A stretch of DNA of 64,000 bases from Bagarius yarrelli (Eukaryota; Chordata; Actinopteri; Siluriformes; Sisoridae): contig VCAZ01000035.1 of NCBI GenBank assembly GCA_005784505.1, positions 533,501 to 597,500 on the forward strand. Direction: 5' to 3'. The translations under genes were made by a program, and so were the position numbers. Positions within the stretch are counted from its first letter, which is position 1. Every line of letters starts with the position of its first letter. Positions 12,612 through 24,376 of this stretch are shown here, in pieces. A model generated the notes under the pieces. It did no database searches. It was given only the letters and a program-made list of their open reading frames with translations, and was not told the DNA's origin.

Positions 12612-13283
12612 CCAGGGCTGCAATGACAAGGTCTTAATGGCTATTTCCGATTTGGTAACTATATCCGATATATTTTGGGTGACCTGCTTACAATGACCTA
12701 TTACAACTTTTAAAACTGACCTGAATCTGATATCTGCACTAGGCACGGCAAAACAGCCCAAAGTAGACGTACTGACCAGAAAAGGAATGAAAAACGATTT
12801 GATAATCCATAGACACTGTGGAACAAGACGAAATGATTAATCAGTATGTTACTTCTGCATTATGTTTAAAGGTCTGCAAAACAATGCTTTCTTTAGGCAG
12901 AGAAAAAAATGAGAAAAGGGGCCTTGCTGCAGCCTGGGAAAATGTAGCATTGATAGCTATATTATAAATATCTCTTTAATAGTGCATTGATTTTTAATGT
13001 TTACAGATAAAACAGATTTTAAGTGAACAGAAATAATAATACACAGTTATATATCTCCGTTCGGTGTCCACCTGAGTTGGGTCACATATTCAATCATGTT
13101 CAAATCCGATCTGTCTGCTTACATCGCAGACGCTAATAGATGTATTTATAACCGATTTAATTCCACATACCGATCTGAAAATATTGGAATCCATATGCTT
13201 TTTTTCCTGCTTACACGATCATGGGTCATATCTGATCTGCGCCACATTGGAGGAAAAAATTGGAATCTGGTCACTTGATGCAT
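12612..13283 (+). mobile_element. Family E MITE copy (PIF/Harbinger-like), degraded ends
   Basis: It is collinear with 37130-37846: shared blocks are 'gtagacgtactgaccagaaaa', 'aaacagattttaagt', 'tgtccacctgagttg' and 'atctgaaaatat'. Terminal inverted repeats are mostly eroded here. Non-coding. Confidence 0.7.
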
Positions 13284-13380
13284 GATACATGTTGGTGAGG
13301 TTCCCTAATACTTTTGTACAAGTTTATCGATTCATGTTGATGAAATAAATCAATTCCCATTAACATTTAAACACTGAGCA

Positions 13381-13502
13381 CCAAAAGCTGCCACTGCCGG
13401 GCCCCTGAGCAAGGCCCTTAACCCTCAACCACTCAGAAAAATAAAGAAAAAATAAATAAATGTAAGTCGTTCTTGATAAGGGCATCCGCCAAATGCTAGA
13501 AT
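13381..13502 (+). mobile_element. 5'-truncated family B SINE
   Basis: Contains 'gctgccactgccgggcccctgagcaaggcccttaacc' type body and the 'ataagggcatccgccaaatgc' tail; the tRNA head is absent. Confidence 0.8.
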
Positions 13503-15105
13503 GAAAATGAACCATATTTACTGTAAGGCAATATAAACCATTCTACTGAGTATACAGCAGGGTAAAAACTAACAAGGTTTTATGAATGCAGTCAGTTTAG
13601 TGAATCATGTACATAGGCAACACCATTGGGAGTGTTAGTCAAGTTAATGGAGGGTGCCAAATAAGCAGCAAGGGATTCTTTTAAGTCTAAACTACCTCCA
13701 GGCCATGTTGTTAGTAGCTGCCGTGTCATGCATGCCTACCTTATTGCCCGTGTTTGGCAGGTGTGATAGACTGCAGCCAGGACCGAGCTATCACTGTGCG
13801 CCTAAAGGCTTGCTTGAATAAGACCTGAATATTTCACAATGGTCATAACTCCAATTCAACCCAAGGCAGGACCGTACTACAGATTACAAACCTCTCTACA
13901 AAAGAAAGACGGTGTCAGTAGGTCGATAAAAATATTGACACCACTGGTTCTGACATGCTCACTTTTCAAGACCTGGACTGTTACAGAGCTGCTGTGGTTT
14001 CTTTGTGATAGGAAGTGAGGTTTCCTATGGAACAACCTCCAAAATAACATTTTTACTTTTGTCTCCAGAAGTGCAATGTCATTCTCGGCATGCTGGTGCT
14101 CTGGCTGGTACAGTCCATGCTTTTTTCACTTTCTTATCAAGGGATTGCATCAGCCTACCTGCTAGTTTGTGATTAGGATTTTTACATTGACTTGTGCACC
14201 AGAAATTGCTGTAAAGTCAAATTGAAGATGCAGTCAAGATTATGCTTAAATTAAATAAAAAAAAAAACAGGATGGTTCGGGGTTACAGGAACTTTAGCTT
14301 TAAGGTTTATGTCTGTAAAGGCAGGATGTAATTTGTTTACTGTGACCTGTTCTTGTCTGATATAATGCTCTCGATTTCTACCATCATTTACAGAGAAAAG
14401 TGTAAGGAGAAAAAATAGCTGTGCTCAAGTATATTAGCAAATATTTTAGCTTTACAAATGATTTGTTTTAATATAAATACATTAAACCTGATGTAGAATA
14501 TCATGTTCGCTCTTTAACTTTTGTCCTTTTGTTAGCGTATCAGCTAATTTTAACTGAAGCTACCAAAATAAAATTAACAATAAAAAATTAAAGCTATAAC
14601 ATGGACTAGTGGCTAATAAACATTGTTGTTTCTGTTGTTGTTTTATGTTTTCCAATTGTTTATTTCCGCCTCCTTAGGAAGGATTAGTTTATTGCTTTTC
14701 ATACTTTTTCTGTTGAGTAAATTTAGTACTTGTCTTTTGACGATGGGATTGTTTGCAGAAGTTATTAAAATCTTACCATCTGGCACCACTCGGAGGAGAA
14801 TGGGCTTGCTTTAGAGTCTGGTTTCTCTCAAGGGCACTTCTTTATTCCATCTAAGGGAATTTATTCTTTCTCACTGTTGGCTTTGACTTGTTCATTAGGG
14901 ATAGTTAGGTATTTCTGGAAAGCTGCTTTGTGCCAAAGTGGAATATAAATGAAAAAAAAAAGAAAGAAATGTATTTGACATTTTATTAAAAGGAAACTAC
15001 AACCATTTTGCTTTAAAGTCATAGATTTTTTCATGGAGTAGCTTTATTCTGCCATAGTAAACATTCATAATAATCATAACAATTGATCTTTGTATAAATG
15101 GGCTA
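13503..15105. other. Non-coding stretch, nothing recognised
   Basis: Moderately AT-rich unique-looking sequence. Small open frames show no recognisable domain and no supporting splice context. Confidence 0.5.
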
Positions 15106-15230
15106 GGGGTGGCTCTTGGTTAAGGTGTTGGGCCCCTGAGCAAGGCCCTCAACCCCCTATTGCTCAGTTGTATAAATTATACAAATATAAGTCGCTCTGG
15201 ATAAGGGCGTCTGCCAAATGCTGTAAATGT
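15106..15230 (+). mobile_element. Family B SINE, internally deleted
   Basis: The head 'ggttaaggtgttggg' is fused directly to 'cccctgagcaaggcc', skipping box B and the following body. The tail 'gtcgctctggataagggcg' then 'tctgccaaatgctg' is intact. Confidence 0.8.
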
Positions 15231-15249
15231 GTATACATATATACATTTT

Positions 15250-15382
15250 ATTTACATTTACAGCACTTGGCACAATCCCTTATTTACATAAATTATATAT
15301 CTGATTTCTTTGAATTTAAATAAGCAGTTAAAGGGTTAAGGGCCCTGCACAGAGGCCCAGCCGTGACTGAGCTACCACCACC
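15250..15382 (-). mobile_element. Degenerate family B SINE in opposite orientation
   Basis: On the minus strand a body-to-tail family B copy can be read ('gctcagtcacggctgggcc', 'gggcccttaaccc', ending in 'tgtaaatgtaaat'). It lies 20 bp from the + copy at 15106-15230, making an inverted pair. Confidence 0.6.
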
Positions 15383-15997
15383 CTAAATTATACAGTACAT
15401 AAGAGATGTAAGTCCAATAATTTGCCAAAGTTTTACAAAAGTGACTTAATACTATGTAAGAATTACATAGTTCGCAGTTATCAATTTTGAAATACATCAG
15501 ATAGCTTTTGACAGCTCTGGATTTCCATCGGGAGAGATTTTGCAGCTCTACTGTAAGTTAGAGTTCGAATATCCTAAAAGCAGCAAATGTATTCATGATG
15601 ATTTATTTATAGGCTGTAGAGACAACCTCGTTGTCAGTCCGACAGGCCCAACTTGTGGATTGGAGAAAAGGACTGGAAAAATATCCTACTGTGTGTAGGA
15701 GTCTGCAAGACACCATGCTGGCTGCAATTTTATTGTCAAGCTACAATGAAAATTCTCCCGTTTTAATATAGCGCTTGGATTTCTCTTATTCTTTTTCTTG
15801 CCTTACACAACAAAATCTTTTATTCCCTGTATGGCAAATTAACAATTAGAAACATGATGTCACACCTACAGAATTCAGTTCAGGGACATTTGGCATTATT
15901 AATTAATTGTATATACTGATTTATTCAACATTAGACAATTGTTTAGTCTATAGTTATTTCATAGCATAAATTACCTTTACAGGGTTTGTTATTAATT

Positions 15998-18088
15998 GTT
16001 CCAGGACAGGAAATGCAGAATTTAAGAACAGTATATGCAGTGTTCCAGGGCAGAATATGCAAAATTTCATGGCAGGATAAATGTTCAAGTGGAAGGATAT
16101 GCAGTGTTCCAGAGCAGGATATGCAGTGTTCCAGGGCAGGATGTGCATATTTCCAGGGCAAAGTATTTGCATTGTTTTGGAAGAGGATATGTAGTGTTTT
16201 AGGAGAGAATGTGCAGTGTTTTAGTAGAGGATGTGCAGTGTTTTGGGGAGGTATATGCAGTGTTCCAGTAAAGGATGTGCAGTGTTTTAAAAGAGGATAT
16301 GCAGTGTTTTAGGAGAGGATATGCAGTGTTTTAGGAGAGGATATGCAGTGTTTTAGAAGAGAATATGCAGTGTTCTGGAAGATGGTATGCAGTGTTTTAG
16401 AAGATGATATGCAGTGATTTAGGAGAGGATGTGCAGTGTTTTAGGAGAGAATATGCAGTGTTGTAAGAGAGGATATGCAGTGTTTTTTGAGAGGATATGC
16501 AGTGTTTTAGGAGAGGATATGCAGTGTTCCAGTAAAGGATATGCAGTGTTTTATGGAAGAGGATATATGCAGTGTTCCAGTAAAGGATGTGCAGTGTTTT
16601 AAAAGAGGATATGCAGTGTTTTAGGAGAGGATATGCAGTGTTTTAGGAGAGGATATGCAGTGTTTTAGAAGAGGATATGCAGTGTTTTAGGAGAGGATAT
16701 GCAGTGTTTTAGGAGAGGATATGCAGTGTTTTAGGAGAGGATATGCAGTGTTTTATTGAGAGGTTGTGCAGGTGTTTCAGAAGAGGATATGCAGTGTTCC
16801 AGTGATGGATATGCAGTGTTCCAGTAAAGGATATGCAGTGTTTTATGAGAGGATGTGCGGTGTTTTAGGAGAGGATATGCATTGTTGTAAGAGTGGATAT
16901 GCAGTGTTTTAGAAGAGGATATACAGTATTTTAGAAGAGGATATGGAGTGTTCCAGTGACTGATATACAGTGTTTTAGAAGAGGATGTGCAGTGTTTTAG
17001 GAGAGGATGTGCAGTGTTTTAGAAGAGGATATGCAGTGTTTTAGGAGAGGATGTGCATTGTTTTTAGAAGAGGATATGGAGTGTTCAAGTAACAGATATA
17101 CAGTGTTTTAGGAGAGGATGGATGTTTAGGAGAGGTGTTCAGTGTTTTAGGAGAGGATGTGCAGTGTTTTAGGAGGAGGAGGTTAGGAGAGGATGTGCAT
17201 ATACAGTGTATTTAGGAGAGGATGTGCAGTGTTTTAGGAGAGGATATGCAGTGTTTTAGGAGAGGATGTGCAAGTGTTTTAGGAGAGGATGTGCAGTGTT
17301 TTAGGAGAGGATATACAGTGTATTAGGAGAGGATATACAGTGTATTAGGAGAGGATGTGCAGTGTTTTAGGAGAGGATATACAGTGTATTAGGAGAGGAT
17401 GTGCAGTGTTTTAGGAGAGGATGTGCAGTGTATTAGGAGAGGATGTGCAGTGTTTGTATTAGGAGAGGATGTGCAGTGTTTTAGAAGAGGATATGGAGTG
17501 TTCAAGTAACAGATATACAGTGTTTTAGGAGAGGATGTGCAGTGTTTTAGGAGAGGATGTGCAGTGTATTTAGGATATACAGAGGATATGGAGTGTTTAG
17601 GAGAGGAGTGCAGGATGTGCAGTGTTTTTAGGAGAGGATGTGGTATTACAGTGTATTAGTTTTAGGAGGGAGAGGATGTGCAGTGTTTTAGGAGAGGATA
17701 TGCAGTGTTTTAGGAGAGGATGTGCAGTGTTTTAGGAGAGGATGTGCAGTGTTTTAGGAGAGGATGTGCAGTGTTTTAGGAGAGGATGTGCAGTGTTTTA
17801 GGAGAGGATATACAGTGTATTAGGGGAGGATGTGCAGTGTTTTAGGAGAGGATATGGATATACAGTGTTTTAGGAGGAGGATAGGTATTTACAGTGTATT
17901 AGGAGAGGATGTGCAGTGTTTTAGGAGAGGATGTGCAGTGTTTTAGGAGAGGATATACAGTGTATTAGGAGAGGATGTGCAGTGTTTTAGAAGAGAATAT
18001 GGAGTGTTCAAGTAACAGATATAGTGTTTTAGGAGAGGATGTGCAGTGTTTTAGGAAAGGATATGCAGTGTTTGGGGGGGTATTTGCA
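15998..18088. repeat. 2.1-kb minisatellite, ~22-bp unit
   Basis: Roughly 90-95 tandem units with core GGATATGCAGTG or GGATGTGCAGTG joined by TTTTAGGAGA or TTCCAGxxxA linkers. The 5' edge is divergent (TTCCAGGGCA linker); the 3' two thirds is homogeneous (TTTTAGGAGA linker). Variant units carrying 'gtgttcaagtaacagata' recur at about 17081, 17498 and 18004, showing amplification of larger blocks. Open frames through the array come from the repeat and are not genes. Confidence 0.95.
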
Positions 18089-18089
18089 G

Positions 18090-19217
18090 AGTCCTAGGAA
18101 AAAATAAGAACACTTAATGTTACTGCAGCAAAATTACTTTATTTAACCCGTTTGTAAATAGAGTTACAAACTGATTTGCAAACTGAGTCGCTGCTGCTTT
18201 ACTATTAAAATTACAGCTTTTTTAGTTTTAGTTATAGTTTACACTATGAGGCATTTTAAGAAATGTGGGGGTTATATAAGTAAAACTATAGATAAAATAG
18301 GTTTGAAATGTAATAATGTCTTATAATTAAACAGTTATTCCCAAAACATATTATTTATGATAATAACCAAGTGAAGCCATACCTCATGCACTTTTCTTGG
18401 TAATAAATAATTTTTATAATCTGTAGAAAATGTTTCTTGCTGAAATTAGACAAAATATTTTGGTGGACTTTTATCCTGTTCTTTACAGTGTGTTTTAGAA
18501 ATATTCACATTTTTTGGTTCATGTAATAGAATAGAAGATAGGACAGGAGAAGGGCAGGACATCAAGCTGCATACAAATCGACTATAGACGACAGCTGTGC
18601 ACAAGGGTAATGAAGTTACTGTTAATAAGCATGCATAAAGCAGAGTACCTTTATGGCATGTGTTAGTACACATTTTTATGCAATCGAACCGATTATCATA
18701 TTTAATTTTTATCTTTATGAACCTTAGGTTAATTCACTGCTTGCTTTTTTTCTCATTTTATGATCAGTGATATCCTAAGCCATGTTTAAATCTGATGCAA
18801 CAAAGCAAAATAAAATGAAAGGAAATATTAGCTGGTCCTATACTAATTCCTCAGTAAACTTATAGGACTTACAGGATCCTCTCTTATATACAGTGCCATC
18901 ACACACCACCTATATTCATTTATATAGCCATTTTTCCAATTAACTCTGGTTTTCTGTTTATCTATCCCGTCTTTCACTTGACTTCTATCTTGTTTTTACA
19001 TTTCTATGAATTATGTATGATTTTTTATGTGACAAATAAACTTTACATTTTTATTGAATTCTTAATTCTGTTCTGGTAATTCTTGCTGGTAAGTGTTATT
19101 GGGTGATGATATAACTTATATACACAGCCTGTATATGAGAAAAGGTTTTTTTGGATTGAAGTTGACTTTAAACCTTCACAACATTAGTCATGATCTCTCT
19201 CGTTTTCCTTATTCCTC
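18090..19217. other. Non-coding stretch before the (TC)n tract
   Basis: No element or gene recognised. It may include distal ntrk3 promoter sequence, but no specific motif can be supported. Confidence 0.4.
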
Positions 19218-19970
<753 letters not shown>

Positions 19971-20039
19971 GAGGTGGGTCTTTGTGCTCCTGCTTGCTGT
20001 CAGTACTCTCAGCATCACTGCACTCAGCCTCCTTCTGTC

Positions 20040-20090
20040 ATGGACTGTGGAAAGAAAAGCCGGTGCTATTCTTTTACCTTGTCTCCATAA
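20040..20090 (+). promoter_or_regulatory. Upstream ORF 1 in presumed ntrk3 leader
   Basis: ATG to TAA, 16 codons (MDCGKKSRCYSFTLSP), ending 180 nt before the ntrk3 ATG. The context 'tgtcatgg' has G at +4 but C at -3, a moderate Kozak match. If transcribed, it could reduce initiation at ntrk3. Conservation was not tested. Confidence 0.35.
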
Positions 20091-20172
20091 CGGAATACTT
20101 TTAAAAAAAAAACAACAACAACAAAGACATTAAGGATTTTTCCCTCATTAATCTTTCTCACTCCGTCTAATC

Positions 20173-20196
20173 ATGTACATAGGCGCTCTTATGTAG
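20173..20196 (+). promoter_or_regulatory. Upstream ORF 2 in presumed ntrk3 leader
   Basis: ATG to TAG, 7 codons (MYIGALM), 74 nt before the ntrk3 ATG. The context is weak (T at +4). Relevant only if the transcript begins upstream. Confidence 0.3.
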
Positions 20197-20270
20197 CCTG
20201 AACCGCATTCAAACACGTCGCACATTTTCCCCGGTTTTCCCCCCTGGATTCATTAACTCGCTTTTGGACC

Positions 20271-20509
20271 ATGGATGTTGGGCTGTGTTTCGTGGTGCTT
20301 TTGAGGATTTCGCTGTTTTCCAGCCTCTTTCATGGCAGTGTGTTGTCGGTGCTCGACTGTCCGCCGGCCTGCACCTGTTCCTCCACCGACATTTACTGCA
20401 ATAAATCGGACGGGGGAAATTTCTTCCCTCTGCTCGCTCTGCAGGACAGCAGCAACGGCAGCAGCGGCGGCGGAGACATCGAAGACCTGTTCAGAAACAT
20501 CACCACTAT
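20271..20509 (+). CDS. ntrk3: NT-3 growth factor receptor TrkC, exon 1 (N-terminus)
   Basis: First coding exon of the neurotrophin-3 receptor tyrosine kinase, a cell-surface protein of neurons. Residues 1 to about 28 (MDVGLCFVVLLRISLFSSLF onward) form a hydrophobic signal peptide. Cys30, 34, 36 and 43 (CPPACTCSSTDIYC) are the cysteine cluster that caps the leucine-rich repeats in Trk receptors. The motif GGNFFPLL and the closing RNITT are recognisably TrkC rather than TrkA or TrkB. N-glycosylation sequons occur at Asn44, Asn62 and Asn76. The fish linker has a Ser/Gly run (SSNGSSGGGD) encoded by CAG/CGG-like repeats. The ATG is the first in frame and opens directly into the signal peptide. The exon ends at 20509 after two bases of codon 80, with donor GTAAGT at 20510-20515. 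ntrk3a/ntrk3b cannot be distinguished here. Confidence 0.95.
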
Positions 20510-20656
20510 GTAAGTATTCTTTTCTTTTCCTTTTTTTATTATTTCTTAACATCTGGGTTTTTTTTTATTATAACTTACTCCACTGGCGATTTTAACGGTT
20601 TCCCTGACCGCGCGTGCTAACTTCTTTTCCCCGTCCTTTTTTTTCCTGACAGGTTG

Positions 20657-20670
20657 GTCACTATAGCAAC
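20657..20670. promoter_or_regulatory. Candidate RFX X-box
   Basis: GTCACTATAGCAAC fits every position of the 14-bp X-box consensus GTHNYYATRRNAAC bound by RFX factors at ciliary and other promoters. A match of this degeneracy is expected about 0.2 times by chance in 64 kb at equal base frequencies, so it is suggestive only. It lies 147 bp before a possible ATG exon and 148 bp after ntrk3 exon 1. Confidence 0.35.
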
Positions 20671-20816
20671 ACATTAACGTTGCTTGTGTAAGCTAGACCA
20701 AAAGAAAGGACTTATATAAAGTAGTTTTTCATAATATTTAAGAAATGATATCTGAGCAAAAATGTAGTTTATTGAAAAAGAGACGTTCTTAACCCGTCAG
20801 CGAGTTTTTGGTCGAT

Positions 20817-20880
20817 ATGGCGGTGTTAAAGGGAATCTCATTAGCAGCCGTGTTATTCGCTAGCATCTGGTTACGCAAAG
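20817..20880 (+). CDS. Speculative first exon of an unidentified gene
   Basis: ATGG opens a 21-codon hydrophobic N-terminus (MAVLKGISLAAVLFASIWLR, then Lys) that reads like a signal peptide or membrane anchor. It ends at a GTAAAA donor at 20881, phase 1. It sits downstream of a perfect X-box match and is locally richer in CpG than the surrounding intron. I do not recognise the protein and could not find a convincing second exon. It could be chance, or an alternative ntrk3 first exon, though its phase 1 end does not fit the phase 2 ntrk3 exon 2. Confidence 0.2.
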
Positions 20881-21261
20881 GTAAAACATACATTTTATTC
20901 ATTTTATATAAAAAAGTAATTGTTTGACACTTAAATACTCTATAATTTATACTAACATCGTTTTTATGTAAAATATCTTATTATTGAGCATCCAAACTGA
21001 ACAGTTTGACAAAAAAAACCCCAGATTTTGCCTTTAATTTTTATTATTAATTTCTTTTCATTAAAGCAGAAAAATATTCATCTAAAGCAACCCGAGCGAA
21101 TCGGGCTGAATCCCAAATGCATCGGTGTTGCACACTAGGTATAATAAAGAAACCATTATTTTATGGCCTGTTTAGTGCACTTCGCTAGAGAAATGGGTGC
21201 TATTTGTGATCCGGGTTCTTAAAGTGTCGCTAGAAGAAAGCACGATTAGGAATATTAACTC

Positions 21262-21266
21262 TCTCA

Positions 21267-21323
<57 letters not shown>

Positions 21324-21344
21324 TCACTCTCTCTTTCTTTCTCT

Positions 21345-21347
<3 letters not shown>
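21262..21347. repeat. (TC)n microsatellite, abutting (AT)n
   Basis: About 85 bp of CT with CACT interruptions, running straight into the (AT)n tract at 21348. Confidence 0.96.

Positions 21348-21434
<87 letters not shown>
21348..21434. repeat. (AT)n microsatellite
   Basis: About 43 uninterrupted AT units, the second half of a compound (TC)n(AT)n locus. Confidence 0.97.
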
Positions 21435-21440
<6 letters not shown>

Positions 21441-22228
21441 TTTGTATTACTTTGTATTGTTTTTTGAACACTGGGCTGTGTTATTATTATTGTTGTTATT
21501 ATTATTATTATTTGTATTATTATATTTGTAAATGACAAAAAATGTCAAAAAATAAGCAAACAGTTATGTTCTCTCTATTCGTATAACTCCAGTGTTCAAC
21601 CTCCATTAGATGAATTAAAGTATTTTTTTATGTTAATCCACACAGCCAACAATCATCTGTAGAAATATTACATCAGAACTAAATTTCTACAATGTGCCAA
21701 AATAGCCTAACGTCCCCTCTTTTATTCGGTGTTGCCTGTTTTAATGGTAGTGTGTAATTCCTCTATGCAGCATTTTTTTTTTTATATGTTTTATGACTCT
21801 AACAAAACAGAACCATCTGCTGAAAATGTGTGCTCGGAGATGGTTAAAATTGCACTGCATTACATAATGTTCATTGTCCGTACATCGACACTGCTTCTGT
21901 TCCAATCAGCAACAAGTACTATATCTCCAGCAAGAGAGCAGAAAGCAGCAGTTTATGCTGCTGATGTGTTCAGGGCTCTCAGCTGCATTTTAATTTGCAT
22001 GCTGTCTCGGACATTGGAAGCAACATTAGAAGACCAGGAACACAATCATATATATGTTCTTAGTTTGCAAAATGGCACATTAGGATGATTCTGGTTAAAT
22101 GTGTAGCTTCAGTGCAATCACATGAAACCACATAATCTCGAGTGTATTCTATTAAGATATATAGCTTTGTACTTGCATAGACGTCAATAATCGAACAGAA
22201 CTGAGTCTGCAGTTTAGTTTCAGGTGAA

Positions 22229-22752
22229 GTGGTAGCACAGTGTTTGAGGTGTTGAACTGCGAATTGAAAGATTCCCAGCACGACCGAGTTGCCACAGCTG
22301 GGCCCCTCAGCATGGTCCTTAACCTCTAATTGCTTAGTTAAATAAAAGAGAAACACATTGTTGCCTCACAGCAAGAAGGCCCAGGTTTGATTCCGGGGCA
22401 GGAGTCTTTCTGTGTGGAGTTTGCATGTTGTCCCGTGCTTGCATGGGTTTACTCCGGGTTCTCCGGTTTCCTCCCACAGTCCAAAAACATGTATGTTAGA
22501 TTGATTGGTGATTTTAAATTGCCCATTAAAGTGAGTGTGAGCGTGTGTGTAGCCACACTCAGATGGATTGGCGAGTGTACATGTACCACCCCTGCTTTTT
22601 GCCCTTACAGAGACGGCTGGGATAGTCTCCATCAGATCCCTGTGACCCTGAATTAGGGAATAAGCGGGTATAGAGGATGAATGAATGAAACGTAAATCAC
22701 TCTGGATTAGGGTGTCTGCCAAATGCCGTAAATGTAAGTGTAAATGTAAATG
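22229..22752 (+). mobile_element. Family B SINE split by a family A SINE
   Basis: The first part 22229-22354 has the tRNA-like head (gtggtagcacagtg) and the 'gctgggcccctcagca' body. The tail resumes at 22692 ('cactctggattagggtg', 'tctgccaaatgccg'). Removing 22355-22691 gives a continuous SINE, so the family A copy inserted later. Confidence 0.85.
22355..22686 (+). mobile_element. Family A SINE nested in a family B SINE
   Basis: It starts in 'acattgttgcctcacagcaag' and has the box-B-like GGTTTGATTCC at about 22385. It continues through 'tttactccgggttctccgg' and 'gaattagggaataagcggg' to an (ATGA)n tail. GAAAC flanks it at 22350-22354 and 22687-22691, a short target duplication inside the host SINE. 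Confidence 0.88.
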
Positions 22753-23374
22753 CTTAAACTCATGACATACACTGAATGTTAATGGAACACCAGATTGAAA
22801 GAGGTCTGAGTCAACATATACAATAAATATATAATCCGGATTAGACTACCCTGATTTTTATTTGTAATAATAAAATCTGTCTATGCTTTTCAGCAACATA
22901 AAAATAATGAAATATAAATGCAATGTTAGTGCTGTTGTGTGTTATCCCTAAAAATATTCAGCAAAATCTGTTTTTTCCACTAGCATGATTGATTTATTAT
23001 TGCAACTTATTATCAAATTAAGTAATCTATTTGTCATCAAAGCATTTAAAAAGACTGACAAAATGCTATTGGAGTTTTGCTAATTTACCTTTTAGCACAG
23101 ACACAGAGTTTATCTACAGCAATGTTAGAAACCAACTCTGAAGCTGTTCCCCTGTATGGGTGTCTTTTGATACTCTTGGTGGTTTGATGAATGTCATGAC
23201 AAATCATTGAAATGGGTCCTAAGTAATTTAGGCCTTTTAATTTGGACATGTCAAAGAAACATTAAAAATCTGTCTGTAATTAATCATCATTTAATAAATG
23301 TTCATATTCTGCCGGGTTACAGTCAGAGCTTGATTTTAATTTCAACACCATGGACAGCTCCCTCATGAAGCGAT

Positions 23375-23406
23375 TCTATCTATCTATCTGTCTGTCTTTC
23401 TGTCTT

Positions 23407-23476
<70 letters not shown>
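23375..23476. repeat. Compound (CTAT)n(CTGT)n microsatellite
   Basis: About 100 bp of tetranucleotide repeat, CTAT units followed by CTGT units. The reverse orientation (GATA) occurs at 55.6 kb. Confidence 0.96.
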
Positions 23477-24310
23477 CTGTCTTGCTGTACAGTATTTTAT
23501 TACACAATTCATGTACGTGTGACTAGTGAACACACTTTGTTTGGACTACCACGCTGTATTTGAGAATACGAAACGACGTGTTAGAATGATAGAGTCTGGC
23601 ATGTTGGCATGGTGGAGTGCAATCGTACGCAACAGGCTGCAAGTTATAAAACAATTTGTAAAACTGCAAGTATATCACTATACCCAGATGTCTACTTTTA
23701 CCCATCTGTGTTCATTCATGATGCACTTCTTTGGACATATACATGTGTAAAGAGACGATACATCATCAGGTATTCTTATTTTGGAATATTTCCGTTACCG
23801 ACATCAGTCTAAATATTGCAGATGTCATAATTCAGATTAATATCTAATTTTGATTAAATATTGACTAAATAGTGTGTTTTAAAAAAAAAAAAACACATTA
23901 TAAAACCTCCTAAATCATGATTTAGGCTACCAAGCTGTGTATATTTTTTATAGTTAGTCATTTGTAATAATCAATAAATGATACCCTTAACTAGAATAGC
24001 TAAACAATTTAATTAAGTCTTGAATTAGTCTTGACACAAAGCCACTTAAGAGAATTGTGTAGACTTTGTTATTTTAGCCCAGAGTTTAAGTGTTTAATCA
24101 CATATTTAATTTAGGAGACAAGCCCAGTCAAATTCAGAGAGAAATTCAGACTTAAGTGCAGTAATTAATGCTTTTGCTTCTTCCTATAGAAGTAAAAGTT
24201 TGTTGGAGTTGATTTTTGTGTTATCTTGCTAACTAGGTCAGGGGCTGCCATCTGAGAATTAAGCGGAGCATTGGGCTCAACTATCCAGCAAACCGAGCTG
24301 CCGCAAAATT

Positions 24311-24376
24311 TCTTTCTCTCTCTCTCTCTCATTTACACACACACACACACGCACACATACACATACACACACACAT
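24311..24376. repeat. Short (TC)n and (CA)n microsatellites
   Basis: CT units at 24313-24330, then ACAC units with ACGC and ACAT interruptions to 24376. Confidence 0.92.

Larger units (their letters stand above)
19971..20270 (+). promoter_or_regulatory. ntrk3: Presumed ntrk3 5' leader / proximal promoter
   Basis: This 300-bp non-repetitive block lies between the (TC)n tract and the ntrk3 ATG. It contains two short upstream reading frames (20040-20090 and 20173-20196). No TATA box is convincing and the transcription start cannot be placed, so the split between promoter and 5' UTR is inferred from position alone. Confidence 0.5.

Noticed and set aside
15943..16312. Repetitive 72-108-codon frames
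   Set aside because: They follow the edge of the 22-bp minisatellite and show no conserved domain.
20271..20513. Reading exon 1 through to the TAA at 20511 as a complete 80-residue protein
   Set aside because: The TAA is inside the consensus donor GTAAGT; splicing to 56659 restores the TrkC sequence Ile-His-Ile-Glu-Asn-Trp.
21066..21145. Open, AG-preceded segment after the putative exon at 20817-20880 as its second exon
   Set aside because: The sequence 'gaatcccaaatgcatc' and 'gcacttcgctagag' further on look like a common fish MITE type, and the acceptor's pyrimidine tract is weak.
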